DNA of 64,000 bases from Cavenderia fasciculata (lineage: Eukaryota > Evosea > Eumycetozoa > Acytosteliales > Cavenderiaceae). The first letter of the stretch is position 1; every line of letters begins with the position of its first letter. Made by a program: the position numbers and the translations under genes. Below, in pieces: positions 1-11,333 of the stretch. The stretch spans positions 3,224,674-3,288,673 of the forward strand of contig NW_004457729.1 in NCBI RefSeq assembly GCF_000203815.1, given 5' to 3'. The notes under the pieces are model-generated. The model did no database searches. It saw only the letters and a list, made by a program, of their open reading frames with translations, and had not been told where the DNA came from.

Positions 1-2549
1 CAGCCGTCATTAACAAATGTAAAGAAGCCGACAATTATTCAAACATTATAAAGTTGATTAAAGATAGCTTTTCACTTCCCTCTGAAATTGCAAGTTTATT
101 TTTGGTATCTGTATGGTCAAAATGAAGAAGAATTAGAATAAGAATATTTCCTAAATATATTATATTGTTATATATACTAACATCTATCTATCTATCTATC
201 TATTATTATTATTATTTATATTGTAGAAGGATAAAAAATGTGTAAATAATAATTATGATTATTTCCAAGGTATCGATTTGATTGAAGCAAGAAAGGTATT
301 CAAGTCATTACAAGATTTGGGGAGAGCTGATGTTCTCCAATCTCTCATTGAATCTTCAACCAATTTAAGTGCATCTGTTAAATTCAATGCCAGAGCCTAT
401 AAAGAACCAGATGAATTAAGATCAATTGTCATTTTATTTCAAGTATCTATCTATCGACCAAGCATTTAATTATAATTTAGAACCTATATCGATCACTAAT
501 CATTTTGATTTATTTCTCTATAGAATCCATTAATATATGATTTGGAATATGTAACAGTATTGACCAATTTATTCCAAGCAATTCGAGCATTAAAAGAATT
601 GGAAATCAAAAGATTAGATGAATCAAAGAAAAAGAATGTTCCTATACAAGGTCCTATTTTAACTTTGATTCTTCAAGAATGGTTATCAACGTATGTTTAA
701 TATTTTTTTAAAAAAGACAAAGAGAAAATTAGAGATTAACCAATTGTTTGTATGTTTGTTGCAGATTTTCAAAAGAACATTTTATACAATATTTAACAAA
801 CACTCAACAATTTGTATCGGTCAGGTTAATGACTGCAGACAATATTACCTTGAATGAAGATTTACCAATTATGGGTGCATGTCAAATGCTCAGTTTATTA
901 TGTTTGTATTCATTAATGAATAGTAGTAGAAAAGTTAAATGAGGTTATTAATAATTTGATTGCTTTATAGATAAAAATAATGAAAGATCAAAACATGTTT
1001 TATATACAGAATTTTATAATGATTTGATTAATTTAAATTTAGATTTATCAACAGATTATTTGAATTGGAAGGGTAAAGGGTAAGTAAAAAAAAAGAAACT
1101 CTACTTTTTTAAATATTTCATACTCATAATAATTCTATTCAATTTTATAGATTTAGCTTTACATCTTGTCCATTTATTTTAAATACATTAACAAAGAGTA
1201 CTTATTTACAAATTGATCATAGATTGGAACAAAATCAATTTAGAGCTCAAGTTCCTGGATTTGAATATGTAGTTTTAAAAGTACACCGAGAGAATATTAT
1301 AAATGATACTTTGAATCTTGTAAGTAGTCATTAGAGTTATAAATCTTTAAAGATCTTTGAATTGGACTAATCTTATCTTTTTTGTAGATACAAAAATATA
1401 AAAGGAGAGAATATTTAAGAAGAGAATTAAAGATTCAATTTATTGGTGAAGATGGTGTTGATCAAGGAGGAGTTCAAAAGGAATTCTTTCAAATTGTAGT
1501 TAGAAGGATTTTCGACTCTGAATTTGGAATGTTTAAATATAACGAATCAACAAGAACCTGGTGGTTCAATCCAAATTCAAGTGATTTATTAGAGTTTGAA
1601 TTAATTGGTATTGTAAGTTATATATCACAACAAAAAAAAAAAAAAAAAAAAGAGATAGAATTATAATAATTCTCAACTTTTAATATTTTTTTTTTCTTTA
1701 GATACTTGGATTGGCTCTTTATAATACAACAATTTTAGATGTACATTTTCCAACAGCAGTATATAAAAAGTTATTAAATATTCCTATTGGATTGGATGAT
1801 GTTGAATCGATTGATCCAATGATTCATCAGAGTTTGATCAAACTACGAGAATCAAAAGAAGATGTTTCAGATTGGATGACTTATTTTTCGGTTGAAGTGG
1901 ATTACTATGGACAAACCAAAATCATTGATTTGAAACCAGGAGGAAACGACATCCCGGTGGACAATAACAACAGAGAGGAATACATCCGACTGTATACACA
2001 CTATCTTTTGGAATCTTCTATTGCCAGTCAATGGGACCACTTTAAAAAAGGTTTTACCCTAGTTTGCGATACTCCCTTTTTGGCATTTATCCGTGCCGAA
2101 GAATTGGAAGATCTTATTTGTGGAGTTGAAGATTTAGATTTTGAAGAATTGGAAAAGAATACAATTTATGAAGGTGGTTTTACTAAAGATGATTCAACTA
2201 TTATGTATGTAAAAATTAAATATATTAGATATATAAATTAATTTAATATTTAATATTAATATTTTAATTAATTTATTTCTTTTTTAGATTTTTCTGGCAA
2301 GTAATTCATAGTCTTTCAAATGACTTGAAAAAGAAATTTTTATCGTTTACAACTGGTAGTGATAGAGTACCATATGGTGGGTTGTCGAAATTACAATTTT
2401 CAATCACCAAACAGCCAGACTCTGATCGTTTACCATCGGCTCACACTTGTTTCAATGCACTCATCCTCCCAAGTTATCCAACAAAAGAAAAGTTGGAAAC
2501 TCTATTATTAAAAGCCATCCAAAATTCAGAAGGGTTTGGATTAAGATAA
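1..2549 (+). CDS. HECT-type E3 ubiquitin ligase, UBE3A-like (5' partial)
   Basis: The 3' part of a HECT ubiquitin ligase, which accepts ubiquitin from an E2 on a catalytic cysteine and passes it to substrate lysines. Exons read approximately 1-104, 227-442, 524-690, 765-901, 971-1079, 1151-1319, 1388-1612, 1702-2204 and 2288-2549; phases agree at the joins I checked. The HECT domain fills the last ~350 residues, with EGVDQGG-like GEDGVDQGGVQKEFFQ in the N-lobe and the C-lobe catalytic Cys in LPSAHTCFNALILPSY, followed by a conserved C-terminal GFGLR. The region before the HECT domain (YTEFYNDL, FSFTSCPFIL) is closest to UBE3A/HECTD2 as I remember them. The start lies upstream of the window, so the N-terminal domain (a zinc-binding AZUL domain in UBE3A) cannot be judged. 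Confidence 0.93.
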
Positions 2550-2790
2550 TCAAAAAAAAAAGAAAAAGAAAAGAAGGAAAAAGAAGGATAACCCCTCCTA
2601 TTTTTTTTTTGGTTTCATGACATATATACATATATATAAAAGAGTATTATAAATAGTAACAATAGCAGAAAATGATAACATTACCAAATGATAATAATAA
2701 AATAAGGATGTCATAATACTAATCATGATAATGGTAGTTTTGTACAAAAAAAAATTGTCATAGGTCGTAGTAGTAGTATATCATTAGTGT

Positions 2791-3962
2791 TTATTTACAA
2801 TGCGGGGAAGACTTTTGAATCTCTGTAATTTCAATTTCTCTAGCCAATAATTTTGATTTAATTTCTAGATGATTTTTTGTCAATTCTTTTAAATCTCTTT
2901 CTCTAGAACAAAGATTTCTTTGTCTTTCCATAAGTTCTCCTTCTCTTTCCATAATTCTTGTTTCTCTTTCCATAATTTCTCTCTCTCGCAATTCAAATCC
3001 TCCCCCTCTTTCTGTATCGATACAGTTATCATATCTATATAATTCTTGTTTTCCGCTAACATCGCCATGTCTTGATCCAATATATCCTGTAACTTTTGTA
3101 TTCTCTTCCCATCCTTGTTGACTGCTTTTATCTCTTTTTTCCAATTTTGTTCTGGGAATATTTCTATTGTTACAATCTTTGTTTCTGTTGTTTTGATCGG
3201 TATTACTATTGTTTCCATCGTTTCCATCGTTTCCATTGTTTCCATTGTCGTTGATGGTGGTGGTGATGTTTGATTTTTGTTTTTGATCTTTTTCAATATA
3301 TTGCAAGCAGATTCTTCCTCTTGTAGACATCTCTTTGGTTTCTGTTTGTTGGTATTGGTTTTTGTAGTCGCAGTTGTCGTCGTCGTCGTCGTCGTTGACG
3401 ATGTTGTTCCCTTTGTCTTGTTGTTGTTGTTGCAATCCTTTTGTTTTTCTTTTTCTTTCTCTTTCTTCTTCTTGGTCTCTTTCTTCTCCTTCTTGACTTG
3501 CTTTTCTTTTTTGGTCGTAATTGTCTGTTTGTTGTTGGCATTGTTGATATTGTTGTTGGTATTGTTGTTGATATTGTTGTTGGTATTGTTGTTGGTATTG
3601 TTGTTGGTATTGCTGTTGACATTGTTGGGACAACAGTTGGGAATAAAGTTGACGTTCACCACCGGTGGGGTGGTGTTGTTGCACGATGCAGGGTCCACCT
3701 GAGCGGACTTCTTTGCCTTGGGAGGATTGGTCATTCTGTTTCTCGACTCTGTCAACTGCTTGAGACAGTTGAGTACAATCGGACTGTTGCAAGAGTATAT
3801 GTTTCGTAGTTGAGATTCCGTCAGTCTTACATCCTGACAGATGCTTTGGTACTCTGGAGGTAGAGAACTGCAAGGATTGGACGTAGGGAGAGGTGGTATT
3901 TGTGCACACCCCTCTCCTACTCCTGCTGTCGATGACTTCAATCCCATCGTCGTTGTTGTCTC

Positions 3963-3999
<37 letters not shown>

Positions 4000-4245
4000 A
4001 GTAGTCTCTCTTTCTCTTGTCGAAAAAGGGCACAACGATTTATCTGTGCTGCTATTGTCGGTATTGTCGACGTCGACGTCGTCATCGATTCGCAAGAGGA
4101 GGTTGTTATTGGTGTTGGTGTTTGTTGTTGTAGAGGAGGAGGGTCCGCTTCCGCTGGACAACCCAGCTCTGTCTTTATATTCTTCTTCTCTTCGTTCATC
4201 ATAGTTGTAATTATTGCATAGTGATTCGACTTTCATATGAACCAC
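2791..4245 (-). CDS. Low-complexity coiled-coil protein locus; reading frame ambiguous
   Basis: Two long overlapping frames are open on the minus strand. One runs 4245 to 2791 (484 aa: poly-T, QQQY repeats, acidic and N-rich stretches, C-terminal coiled coil rich in ERE triplets). The other runs 4202 to 2889 (437 aa: poly-Q, NNNT repeats, Lys-rich block, coiled coil rich in LWKEK). I list the longer frame because its last 30 codons (2791-2888) form an amphipathic helix with A/T-ending codons characteristic of coding DNA here, beyond the stop of the other frame. The 437-aa frame has its own credible stretch, a Cys/Leu-rich segment beginning LPPEYQSICQDVRL near its residue 112. I recognise no family in either. 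Triplet repeats keep all frames open, so either could be the shadow. Confidence 0.5.
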
Positions 4246-4528
4246 CTATACTATACCGAGATACTCTATCTATCTATCTATCTATATATTATCTCTGTAG
4301 TCACCTTTAATTAAAAGAATTGAATAGGTGTCACAAACCTAAACTACTGTCAGGTGTGCCACGAAAAACAAAAGAAAATTCGATGAGGTCAGAGTAAAGT
4401 TTGTCTGAGTTCTGAGATGGAATCAGAAGGACAGCTCAAGTTCTTCTTCTTCTTCGAGAACAAGCAAACACAAAGTACTAGTACTTTAACTCAAGATACT
4501 ATTATTTATACGATACAACGATCAATAC

Positions 4529-6111
4529 ATGTCACTTATTCATAAATTTAAGAATATCAACTTTGAAGATGATGATGATGGTGACGATCAAGATCAATCA
4601 TCAAGTGTCGTTTGTCATACTGCTGGATTGACGACTACGACTACGACTACGATCACATTCATAACTATATTTAGAAATATATTCATACGCAAGAATATAT
4701 TCAATGCAATTAGTTCAATATCTGAAATAGACAGACAGTTGATGGTCATCTTGAACGAGGACAGCTCGGCAACACATATGTTTGAAAAGGGATCTGTCAT
4801 TGTCCAATTACCATTCTTTGATATAATAGAACGTTATTGTATGAGATGGGAGTTTATTAAACATTATCTACCACTTGATCATCATCTTCCTCCTCTTCCT
4901 CAACAACAAACAAATGATAATGATGATACAACTACCACAACAATAACACCTCCTCCTCCTCCAACTACAACATCTATTATAATAGAACCAGAAAGATTAT
5001 TAAAATGTTTAAATAGATATCCTAAACATCCAAATGCAACCCTAGATACATTTCTTTGTCTCATTGAATGGTCAAGAAAAGTGTATGGTGTAGATTTTGA
5101 ACCAAAGAAACCATTTATGATGTCGTGTTGTGAAAATGGTCATCTCGATATACTCTCATGGACACATCGACATTATCCCAATGTATACTGCTCAAAGAAT
5201 GCAATGAATAGTGCCGCCAAGCGAGGACATCTCTCGGTGGTAGAATTCTTACATTTCAATAGAACGGAGGGTGCCAATACCGATGCAATGGATTGGGCGA
5301 GTATCAATGGACACATTAAAATCATTCAATTCTTGCACGAGTATCGTAAAGAGGGGTGCACCAAGAATGCAATGGTAGGTGCTTCCAAGAACGGACATCT
5401 TCAAGTTATCAAGTTGCTCGATCAAATGGGAGCGTTGTCAACTACCGAAGCTATGGATTGGGCTGCACGAAACTCACATCTCTCAATTGTAAAGTATTTA
5501 CATTATAATAGAACTGAAGGGTGCACAACACTAGCACTAGACTATGCATCTAGATCTGGTGACTTGGACATGGTATCATTTTTACATCATAATCGATCAG
5601 AAGGAGCTACCACCGACGCAATGGATTGGGCTGCGGAAAATAACCACATTGAAATTGTAAAGTTCCTTCATCTCAATCGTACAGAAGGTTGTAGTATAGA
5701 TGCAATTGATAAAGCATCTAGATATGGATTCATTGATATTGTTAAAGTATGTCCAAAAAGTATTAAAATATTAAAATATTAATATTAATTATCATTCCAA
5801 TTTCCAGTTTCTACATTTTAATAGAACTGAAGGATGTTCAACCAATGCTATGAATTCAGCTGCAATGAATGGCAATTTTGAAATAGTTAAAGTATGTATT
5901 TAGATAAATATAATTATATTATATCTATCTTGTTTGCTATTCTATAACTATTAATATTATTTCCTTCTTTCTTTTAATATTTCTTTTAAAGTTTCTTCAT
6001 TATAATCGGTCAGAGGGGTGCACTCCGTTGGGAAGGTTATGGGCACACGAGAATGAGTTTCATGAGGTGGCAGAATTCTTGTACGATAATCGATCTGAAT
6101 CAAGAGTTTAA
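4529..6111 (+). CDS. Atypical ankyrin-repeat protein
   Basis: Exons 4529-5746, 5808-5891 and 5992-6111 give 473 residues. The N-terminal ~150 residues carry FRNIFIRKNIFNAIS, the signature that opens many dictyostelid ankyrin proteins, and T- and P-rich low-complexity loops. From about residue 200 a series of ~34-residue repeats follows the pattern A(M/L)DWA..NGH..IV+FLH.NRTEG, which is the divergent ankyrin repeat expanded in dictyostelids. The two introns fall at the same point of successive repeats (before FLH), so exons 2 and 3 each encode about one repeat. The function is unknown; ankyrin repeats usually bind proteins. It is related to, but distinct from, the tandem family at 32-38.6 kb. 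Confidence 0.85.
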
Positions 6112-6718
6112 ATTAACTCTTGAGTACATATGTACCAGTATTACCACCATCATCATCATCATCATCATCCGAACCGACATGATATATGGTTGCCCAGGGG
6201 AATGGACTGTATCCCTTTTGCAAACAAGGTCGGAAATAATTTAGGGAAGGGACAATGAGATCAGCATGATGATGGTACCGTAAAAATGGAATCACGGAAC
6301 GAAAGATCTGAGGAAATGGAACGACGACGAATTTTACCTCCACTTTTGACGTTTCTTTTTCTGTAGTTTTCAAGCAACCCCCTCATCACATCAAAAAACC
6401 AAAGCGACTGTTGGGTTTACAAATTTTAATCAATCATTCATTACTGTATATCCACACACTAACTTCTATATATATATCATATCATATTATACACACAAGT
6501 GATCAACGGCAGTCTCATTCATTTGATGGATAGTAATAATAGTAGTTGTAGTAGGTTAGTAGTTAGTAGTTAGTAACAGGATAGATAGTTATGTAATATA
6601 GTAATAGTAATTATAATAATAATATCTAAATAATAATAATAATAGTAGTAAATAGTTAATATATTTGTGTGTATATATTGTATATTGTATAATCATCAAT
6701 CAAAAAAACATTGAAAAA
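6112..6718. other. Intergenic, 3' of ankyrin gene and promoter of membrane-protein gene
   Basis: No convincing gene. It holds an ATC microsatellite near 6150-6170, a moderately GC-richer stretch to about 6370, and then AT-rich DNA with TAG/TAATAA repeats leading to the ATG at 6719. Open frames here are repeat-driven. Confidence 0.6.
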
Positions 6719-7858
6719 ATGTCTTTACCAACAACGTCATCGTCGTTGTCATCATCATCATCGACAGAGTTGCAAGAAATATCACCATCAAACTTTGAGA
6801 TTATAGGATTAATCTATTTTGGGTATGGTAGTGGACTACCAAAGAATATACAACTGGGCTTTGAAATAGCTCTCACCACATGGCATGTACTTTTAACAAT
6901 AGCGAGTTTGTATCTCATCCTTTCCGTCAAAAGGTTGAAATACAACAAAATAGCAAAACTTGTATTCTATATCATCTTTATTCATGCATTGTGTATGTAC
7001 AATATATATAAATAAGACAAGAGACAACTAGATATCTATATCAAACGTATATATATATATATATTAATATTTACTTTTTATTTACATTTAGCAAAATCAA
7101 TATCAAACTTAATATTTATTTATTTGTTGTGTGGAAAATCTGAACATCAGAGTAGTGCATCGATAGCATTTGAAACATTTGAATTGTGTGGCATTATAAC
7201 GTACTATTGTATGTACGGTATTGTACTATTTTCATGGGTCGAAGTGGTGTTTAGAGTGGAGCATTTGGGACACGGAGAAGACAGGGTGCGTATATGGCGT
7301 AACCTATTTTGCGTGTTTACCTCTATTTGGATCTTGGCCATCTTTATCATTAGCGAGTTGTTTTTAAATGTGGATCGTGATTTTGCCATCATGGTGTTTG
7401 GTATTGGTTTGATTGTGATCTCGGTGTTTTCGTTTGCACTGTCCATTGCCTTTATCGTCTATTGGGTTAAGTTGCATCGTATGGTGCGCTCGATCAAGTT
7501 GGCGAGCAGTATCCAGTCCAACCCCAACAGCGTGTCGCCGTTCCTCAGACGTGTCGGTATCATGGCCATCATATTTATCCTCTGTCTCGATATCAAGATT
7601 GTCCACTATTTCGTCAACATTGACTCTCCGTTCCAGTCGTCCATCTGGGATCTCTACGCACTCAACTATCTGCCAGAGGCAATCGCAGTGACGGTTGCCC
7701 TCGTCTTTTTCGCTTCCTCCTATGTCCGCAACGACTCAAGCTCCAACACTAGCTCCAACACCAGTTCCAACTCGACTGCTGTCAATAGCAGTTCCATGTC
7801 TGAAACTGAAAGAGCTAATCATAAAAGAAGAGAAGAGAAAATTGCACTTTTAAATTAA
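6719..7858 (+). CDS. Seven-helix membrane protein, THH1/TOM1/TOM3-like
   Basis: Exons 6719-6992 and 7092-7858 encode 346 residues. The start is the ATG after an A-run; an upstream in-frame extension has no ATG. About seven hydrophobic segments are visible, beginning near residue 45 (IALTTWHVLLTIASLYLIL) and ending with IAVTVALVFFASSYV, followed by an S/N/T-rich cytosolic tail with basic residues. The segment YGIVLFSWVEVVFRV and a following basic loop resemble the THH1/TOM1/TOM3 membrane family (plant tobamovirus-multiplication host factors and relatives, related to GPCR-like folds). The assignment rests on topology and a few motifs, so another seven-helix family such as a divergent GPCR is possible. 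Confidence 0.6.
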
Positions 7859-8105
7859 CCCTCTCAACTTATCATCTAAACAACAACAACAACAACAACA
7901 ACCTCCCTCCCCTCCCCTCCCCCTCCCCAAAACAACCATACGAATGGAACACAACCAACAACTAATAGGTTTTAATATTATTCGAATAATACTCCATTTC
8001 CTTTGCACATATATTTTACACACTGCAAACAACAATATTAATATCAATCTCTATTCAATAAATAGATTTGATAGATAATAATAATAATAATAATAAATAA
8101 TAATA

Positions 8106-8149
8106 ATAATGATTATACCAACCATTTTATAAGATGGTATAATCATTAT
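8106..8149. repeat. Inverted repeat, 15-bp perfect stem, 14-nt loop
   Basis: The arm at 8106-8120 (ATAATGATTATACCA) is exactly complementary to 8135-8149. It sits between two convergent genes and could form a hairpin in either 3' UTR. Confidence 0.9.
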
Positions 8150-8237
8150 AGCGAATTTAATTTAAAAAGATACATACACATGCTCCCCAATCCACATCAT
8201 GGAAACATGTAACATTACATACATCTTGTCTTTACAA

Positions 8238-8262
8238 AAGGGTAGGATCCAATCCTACCCTT
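8238..8262. repeat. Inverted repeat, 11-bp perfect stem, 3-nt loop
   Basis: The arm AAGGGTAGGAT at 8238-8248 pairs with 8252-8262. It is only 89 bases from the previous hairpin and relatively GC-rich for this region. Confidence 0.9.
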
Positions 8263-8330
8263 CCATTTATTAATATTCTTCTGTTTCTATTTACATTATT
8301 TACATCCAACTTCTTCTTTTCGAATTTCCA

Positions 8331-8707
8331 TTAAGAGTTTAGATGTTTCTTTAAAGATATTTCTTCAAGCTATAAATAGATTCAAGTTAGTTTGATTAGA
8401 GATGATTTGATTGATTTGTATAACATACTTGAAGTCTATGTATTTGATCAGCAATCATATGTTTTAAACGATGTAATACTCTTGCTTCATCTTCCAATTG
8501 ATCTATTGTACTTTGTAGAGATGCTGTGAAAGGGATGATAACTTGATTATCAAGTGTCGGTGCAGGCGCACTACCAATATTGTTGTTGTTATTTAATAGA
8601 TCTGTTAAAGTCGTATCGTCGTCGTTGTTGTTATAGACCTGTATTCTTGAATCTGTTGTAACATCGTCATCTTGTTCTGTTAGATTGATATCATCATCGT
8701 CATCCAT
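8331..8707 (-). CDS. Small SNAPC5 (SNAP19)-like protein
   Basis: Exon 1 is 8429-8707 and exon 2 is 8331-8369, with a GTATGT...TAG intron; together they encode 105 residues. The N-terminal half is acidic and N/D-rich. The last ~40 residues, LEDEARVLHRLKHMIADQIH followed by RLQLEEISLKK, match the coiled-coil helix of the snRNA-activating complex subunit SNAPC5 (pattern LRKEEETLLRLKAALHDQLN in the human protein, from memory). SNAPc drives transcription of snRNA genes. In animals the helix is N-terminal and the acidic tail C-terminal; here the order is reversed. The helix is short, so chance similarity is possible. Confidence 0.55.
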
Positions 8708-9530
8708 TATATTATATATTTATATATTTATTTTATTTATATATGTATATCTTTGCAAAGACGAGGAAAGAGAAACAAAAAACCTTTTTTTGTACTACAA
8801 AAAAATCAAAATATAACTAACTAATAGTAATAAATAAATAAATATTTATTATTATCTTTTTTTCCTCTTCTTTAAATGTTTTATAAATAATAATAATAAT
8901 AATAATAGATGTATCTGAGCTCAGCGGAGCGTATTACTACTACTCTCAGATCTCATCCGGGAAATGATTGAACGAAATTCCGTGACACATCAGACGGACA
9001 ACAAACGACCGAGACGACGACTCAAAACTCTTGTAGATCAAGAGTTTCGGCATCTTACTCTTTTGCAAATTGCGCTGGTTCAATTTGGGTGGCGATTCGT
9101 CGTTTGCTTGTTTGTTGTTTACGGCAAAAGCTGGTTGATCAAGGGGAAGCGAAAGAAGGTGAAAGAAGTGCACAACCAAAAAAAAAAAGAAGAAGAAATT
9201 CGTTTTCTATTGGTTGGTGTGTGGTCATCGAAACGAGAAACATAAGCTTATTTTCTTACTTTTCATTATATATAAATATATATATTTATTTATTCAAATA
9301 GAGATTGATATCTGTCACATCACATCTATAACAATAACAACAACAAATATCTCTCCATCACCTTATCCTTTTTATTCTTCATTTAGTAATAATAATAATC
9401 ATCAAATTTGAAAAAACTAGTACTCGAGTGTCACTTCACCTTTGCTAGAGAACATTATTATTATTTATTTATTTTTTTAATATAACAACACATATATACA
9501 TATATACATATACAACACATATAGAAAGAA
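8708..9530. other. Divergent intergenic region (SNAPC5-like / PRPP synthetase)
   Basis: Upstream DNA for two divergent genes. AT-rich repeats flank a GC-richer core (about 8910-9180) with open frames of 70-93 codons on both strands, none with recognisable content. The last 60 bases before 9531 are AT repeats typical of a core promoter here. Confidence 0.6.
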
Positions 9531-10820
9531 ATGGGTGACAGAATCAAGATTTTAGCAGGTAACGCTCACATGGACCTTGCCTTGGAGATTTGTAAAGATT
9601 TGAATATTCAACTCGGCAAGGCTCATATTGGCAAGTTCTCCAATGGTGAAACCACTGTTATGATCAACGAGTCTATCAGAGATATGGATGTCTACATTAT
9701 CCAACCAACTTGCAATCCAAATGTTAATGGTAAAATCATTAATCATCATCACTACAACAACAACAACAACAACACCATTATCATATAACATATAACAATC
9801 AACAACTACTATGATAACAACTTTGGGCAAAGATAAAAGGAGATAGGAGATAGAAGAGAGAGAGAGAGGGAGAGATTAATTCTTTTGATCAAGCAACAAA
9901 AATGATTCTCTACTTTTGCTTTTTGTTTTTTTTTCTTAAAGATATTAATATCTATTCCTTTATTTTATCTATTTCCAACCAACAATAGATAACTTGATGG
10001 AGTTATTAATTATGGCTGACGCCATCAGAAGAGCATCGGCTCATAGAATTACGGCGGTAATTCCAGTATTTGGTTATGCCAGACAAGACAAGAAAGACAA
10101 GAGCAGAGCTCCCATCACTGGCAAGCTCGTTGCCAACCTCATCGAAACTGCCGGTATCGATCGTGTCATTACCATGGATTTACATGCTTCACAGATTCAA
10201 GGTTTCTTTAATGTATGATGTCATATGATAATTAATTAAATTATTACATTTGGTGAATAATATTAAAATTTAATTATTTAATTATTTAGATTCCAGTTGA
10301 CAATCTTTATGCCGAACCACAAATCATTAAATACATTCGTAAAAATATTCCAGGAGAGAAGGTTATTGTATCACCAGATGCTGGTGGTGTTAAGCGTGCC
10401 AAGTTGATCTCGGACAAGCTCGACGCCGAGTTGGCCATCATCCACAAGGAACGTAAGAAAGCCAATGAAGTCAGCGGTATGATCCTCGTCGGTGACGTCA
10501 AGGACAAGGTCGCCCTCATCGTCGACGATATGGCCGATACATGCGGTACTCTCGTCTCTGCCTGCGAAATGTTGATTGCCAAGGGTGCCACCCGTGTCTA
10601 TGCCCTCGTCACCCACGGTGTCTTGTCGGGCGATGCCATCAAGCGTCTCAACGAATCTTCACTCACCGAACTCGTCATCACCAACACCATCCCACACGCC
10701 GACAAGGCTGCCAATTGCTCAAAGCTCAAGACCATTAATATTGCTCATACTTTGGCCGAAGCCATCCGTCGTACTCACCACGGTGAAAGTATTTCATCTT
10801 TGTTCTCTGATACCAAGTAA
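9531..10820 (+). CDS. Ribose-phosphate pyrophosphokinase (PRPP synthetase)
   Basis: The enzyme transfers pyrophosphate from ATP to ribose 5-phosphate, making PRPP for nucleotide, histidine and tryptophan synthesis in the cytosol. Exons 9531-9729, 9989-10212 and 10290-10820 encode 317 residues, the usual length. Seen: the N-terminal [20 protein letters not shown], the catalytic flexible loop [22 protein letters not shown]-site [12 protein letters not shown], and the PRPP-binding loop [11 protein letters not shown]. The third exon uses mostly C-ending codons, unlike the AT-rich first exon, which suggests strong expression. Confidence 0.97.
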
Positions 10821-11333
10821 AACAAAAAGACGAAACATTCATAAACACAAAACAACACTCTAGAGATAGAGATAGATAAATAGATAGATTTTTTTTCAAC
10901 AAACAAAACAAAACAAACAAAACCAAACAAATATACATATACAGAAAATAGGATTACTAAAACTAAACAAACAAACAAAACAATTAATAATAACAATAAT
11001 AATAATAATAATAATAATGTCATTATCATCATCATCATTAAATAATCCGTAATGATACGGATTACGAAAACAAACAAAACAAAACTAAATATAATATTAT
11101 ATATACCATTTTTTTTTTCAAACTTGCACTTCATTCATTCATTAAATCAAACAAACAAACGAATGAATGAATGGATCTATAAAGGAGGATACCAATAAAT
11201 ATTAACCAATTCCATCAATCATTAATGACCAATTAATTAATGCAACAAAATAATTTTTCCAATTTTTGAAAGTCAGCAGAGCATGCACGCGATGTTCATG
11301 TAGTTGACATTTTATAACATCCAAGCATTATCG
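10821..11333. other. Intergenic with small hairpin
   Basis: AT-rich DNA with ACAAA, AAT and ATTC repeats. A 9-bp stem with a 4-nt loop (TAATCCGTA at 11043-11051 paired with 11056-11064) lies 220 bases after the PRPP synthetase stop. No gene is seen. Confidence 0.7.

Larger units (their letters stand above)
7859..8330. other. Convergent 3' intergenic region with two hairpins
   Basis: It lies between the 3' ends of the membrane-protein gene (+) and the SNAPC5-like gene (-). It contains CAA repeats, a C-run tract (about 7901-7928) that is G-rich on the minus strand, an AAT repeat and two perfect inverted repeats listed separately. No gene is seen. Confidence 0.7.

Noticed and set aside
3277-4221. 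Several plus-strand open frames rich in V, L, F or C
   Set aside because: They are antisense of CAA/AAC/AAG triplet repeats of the minus-strand low-complexity locus.
8946-9301. Overlapping open frames on both strands (70-93 codons)
   Set aside because: No ordered domain, no codon bias and no splice partners; they lie in the upstream region of two divergent genes.
10541-10863. Alternative frames over the last PRPP synthetase exon
   Set aside because: C-ending codons in the real frame keep shadow frames open; protein content is meaningless.
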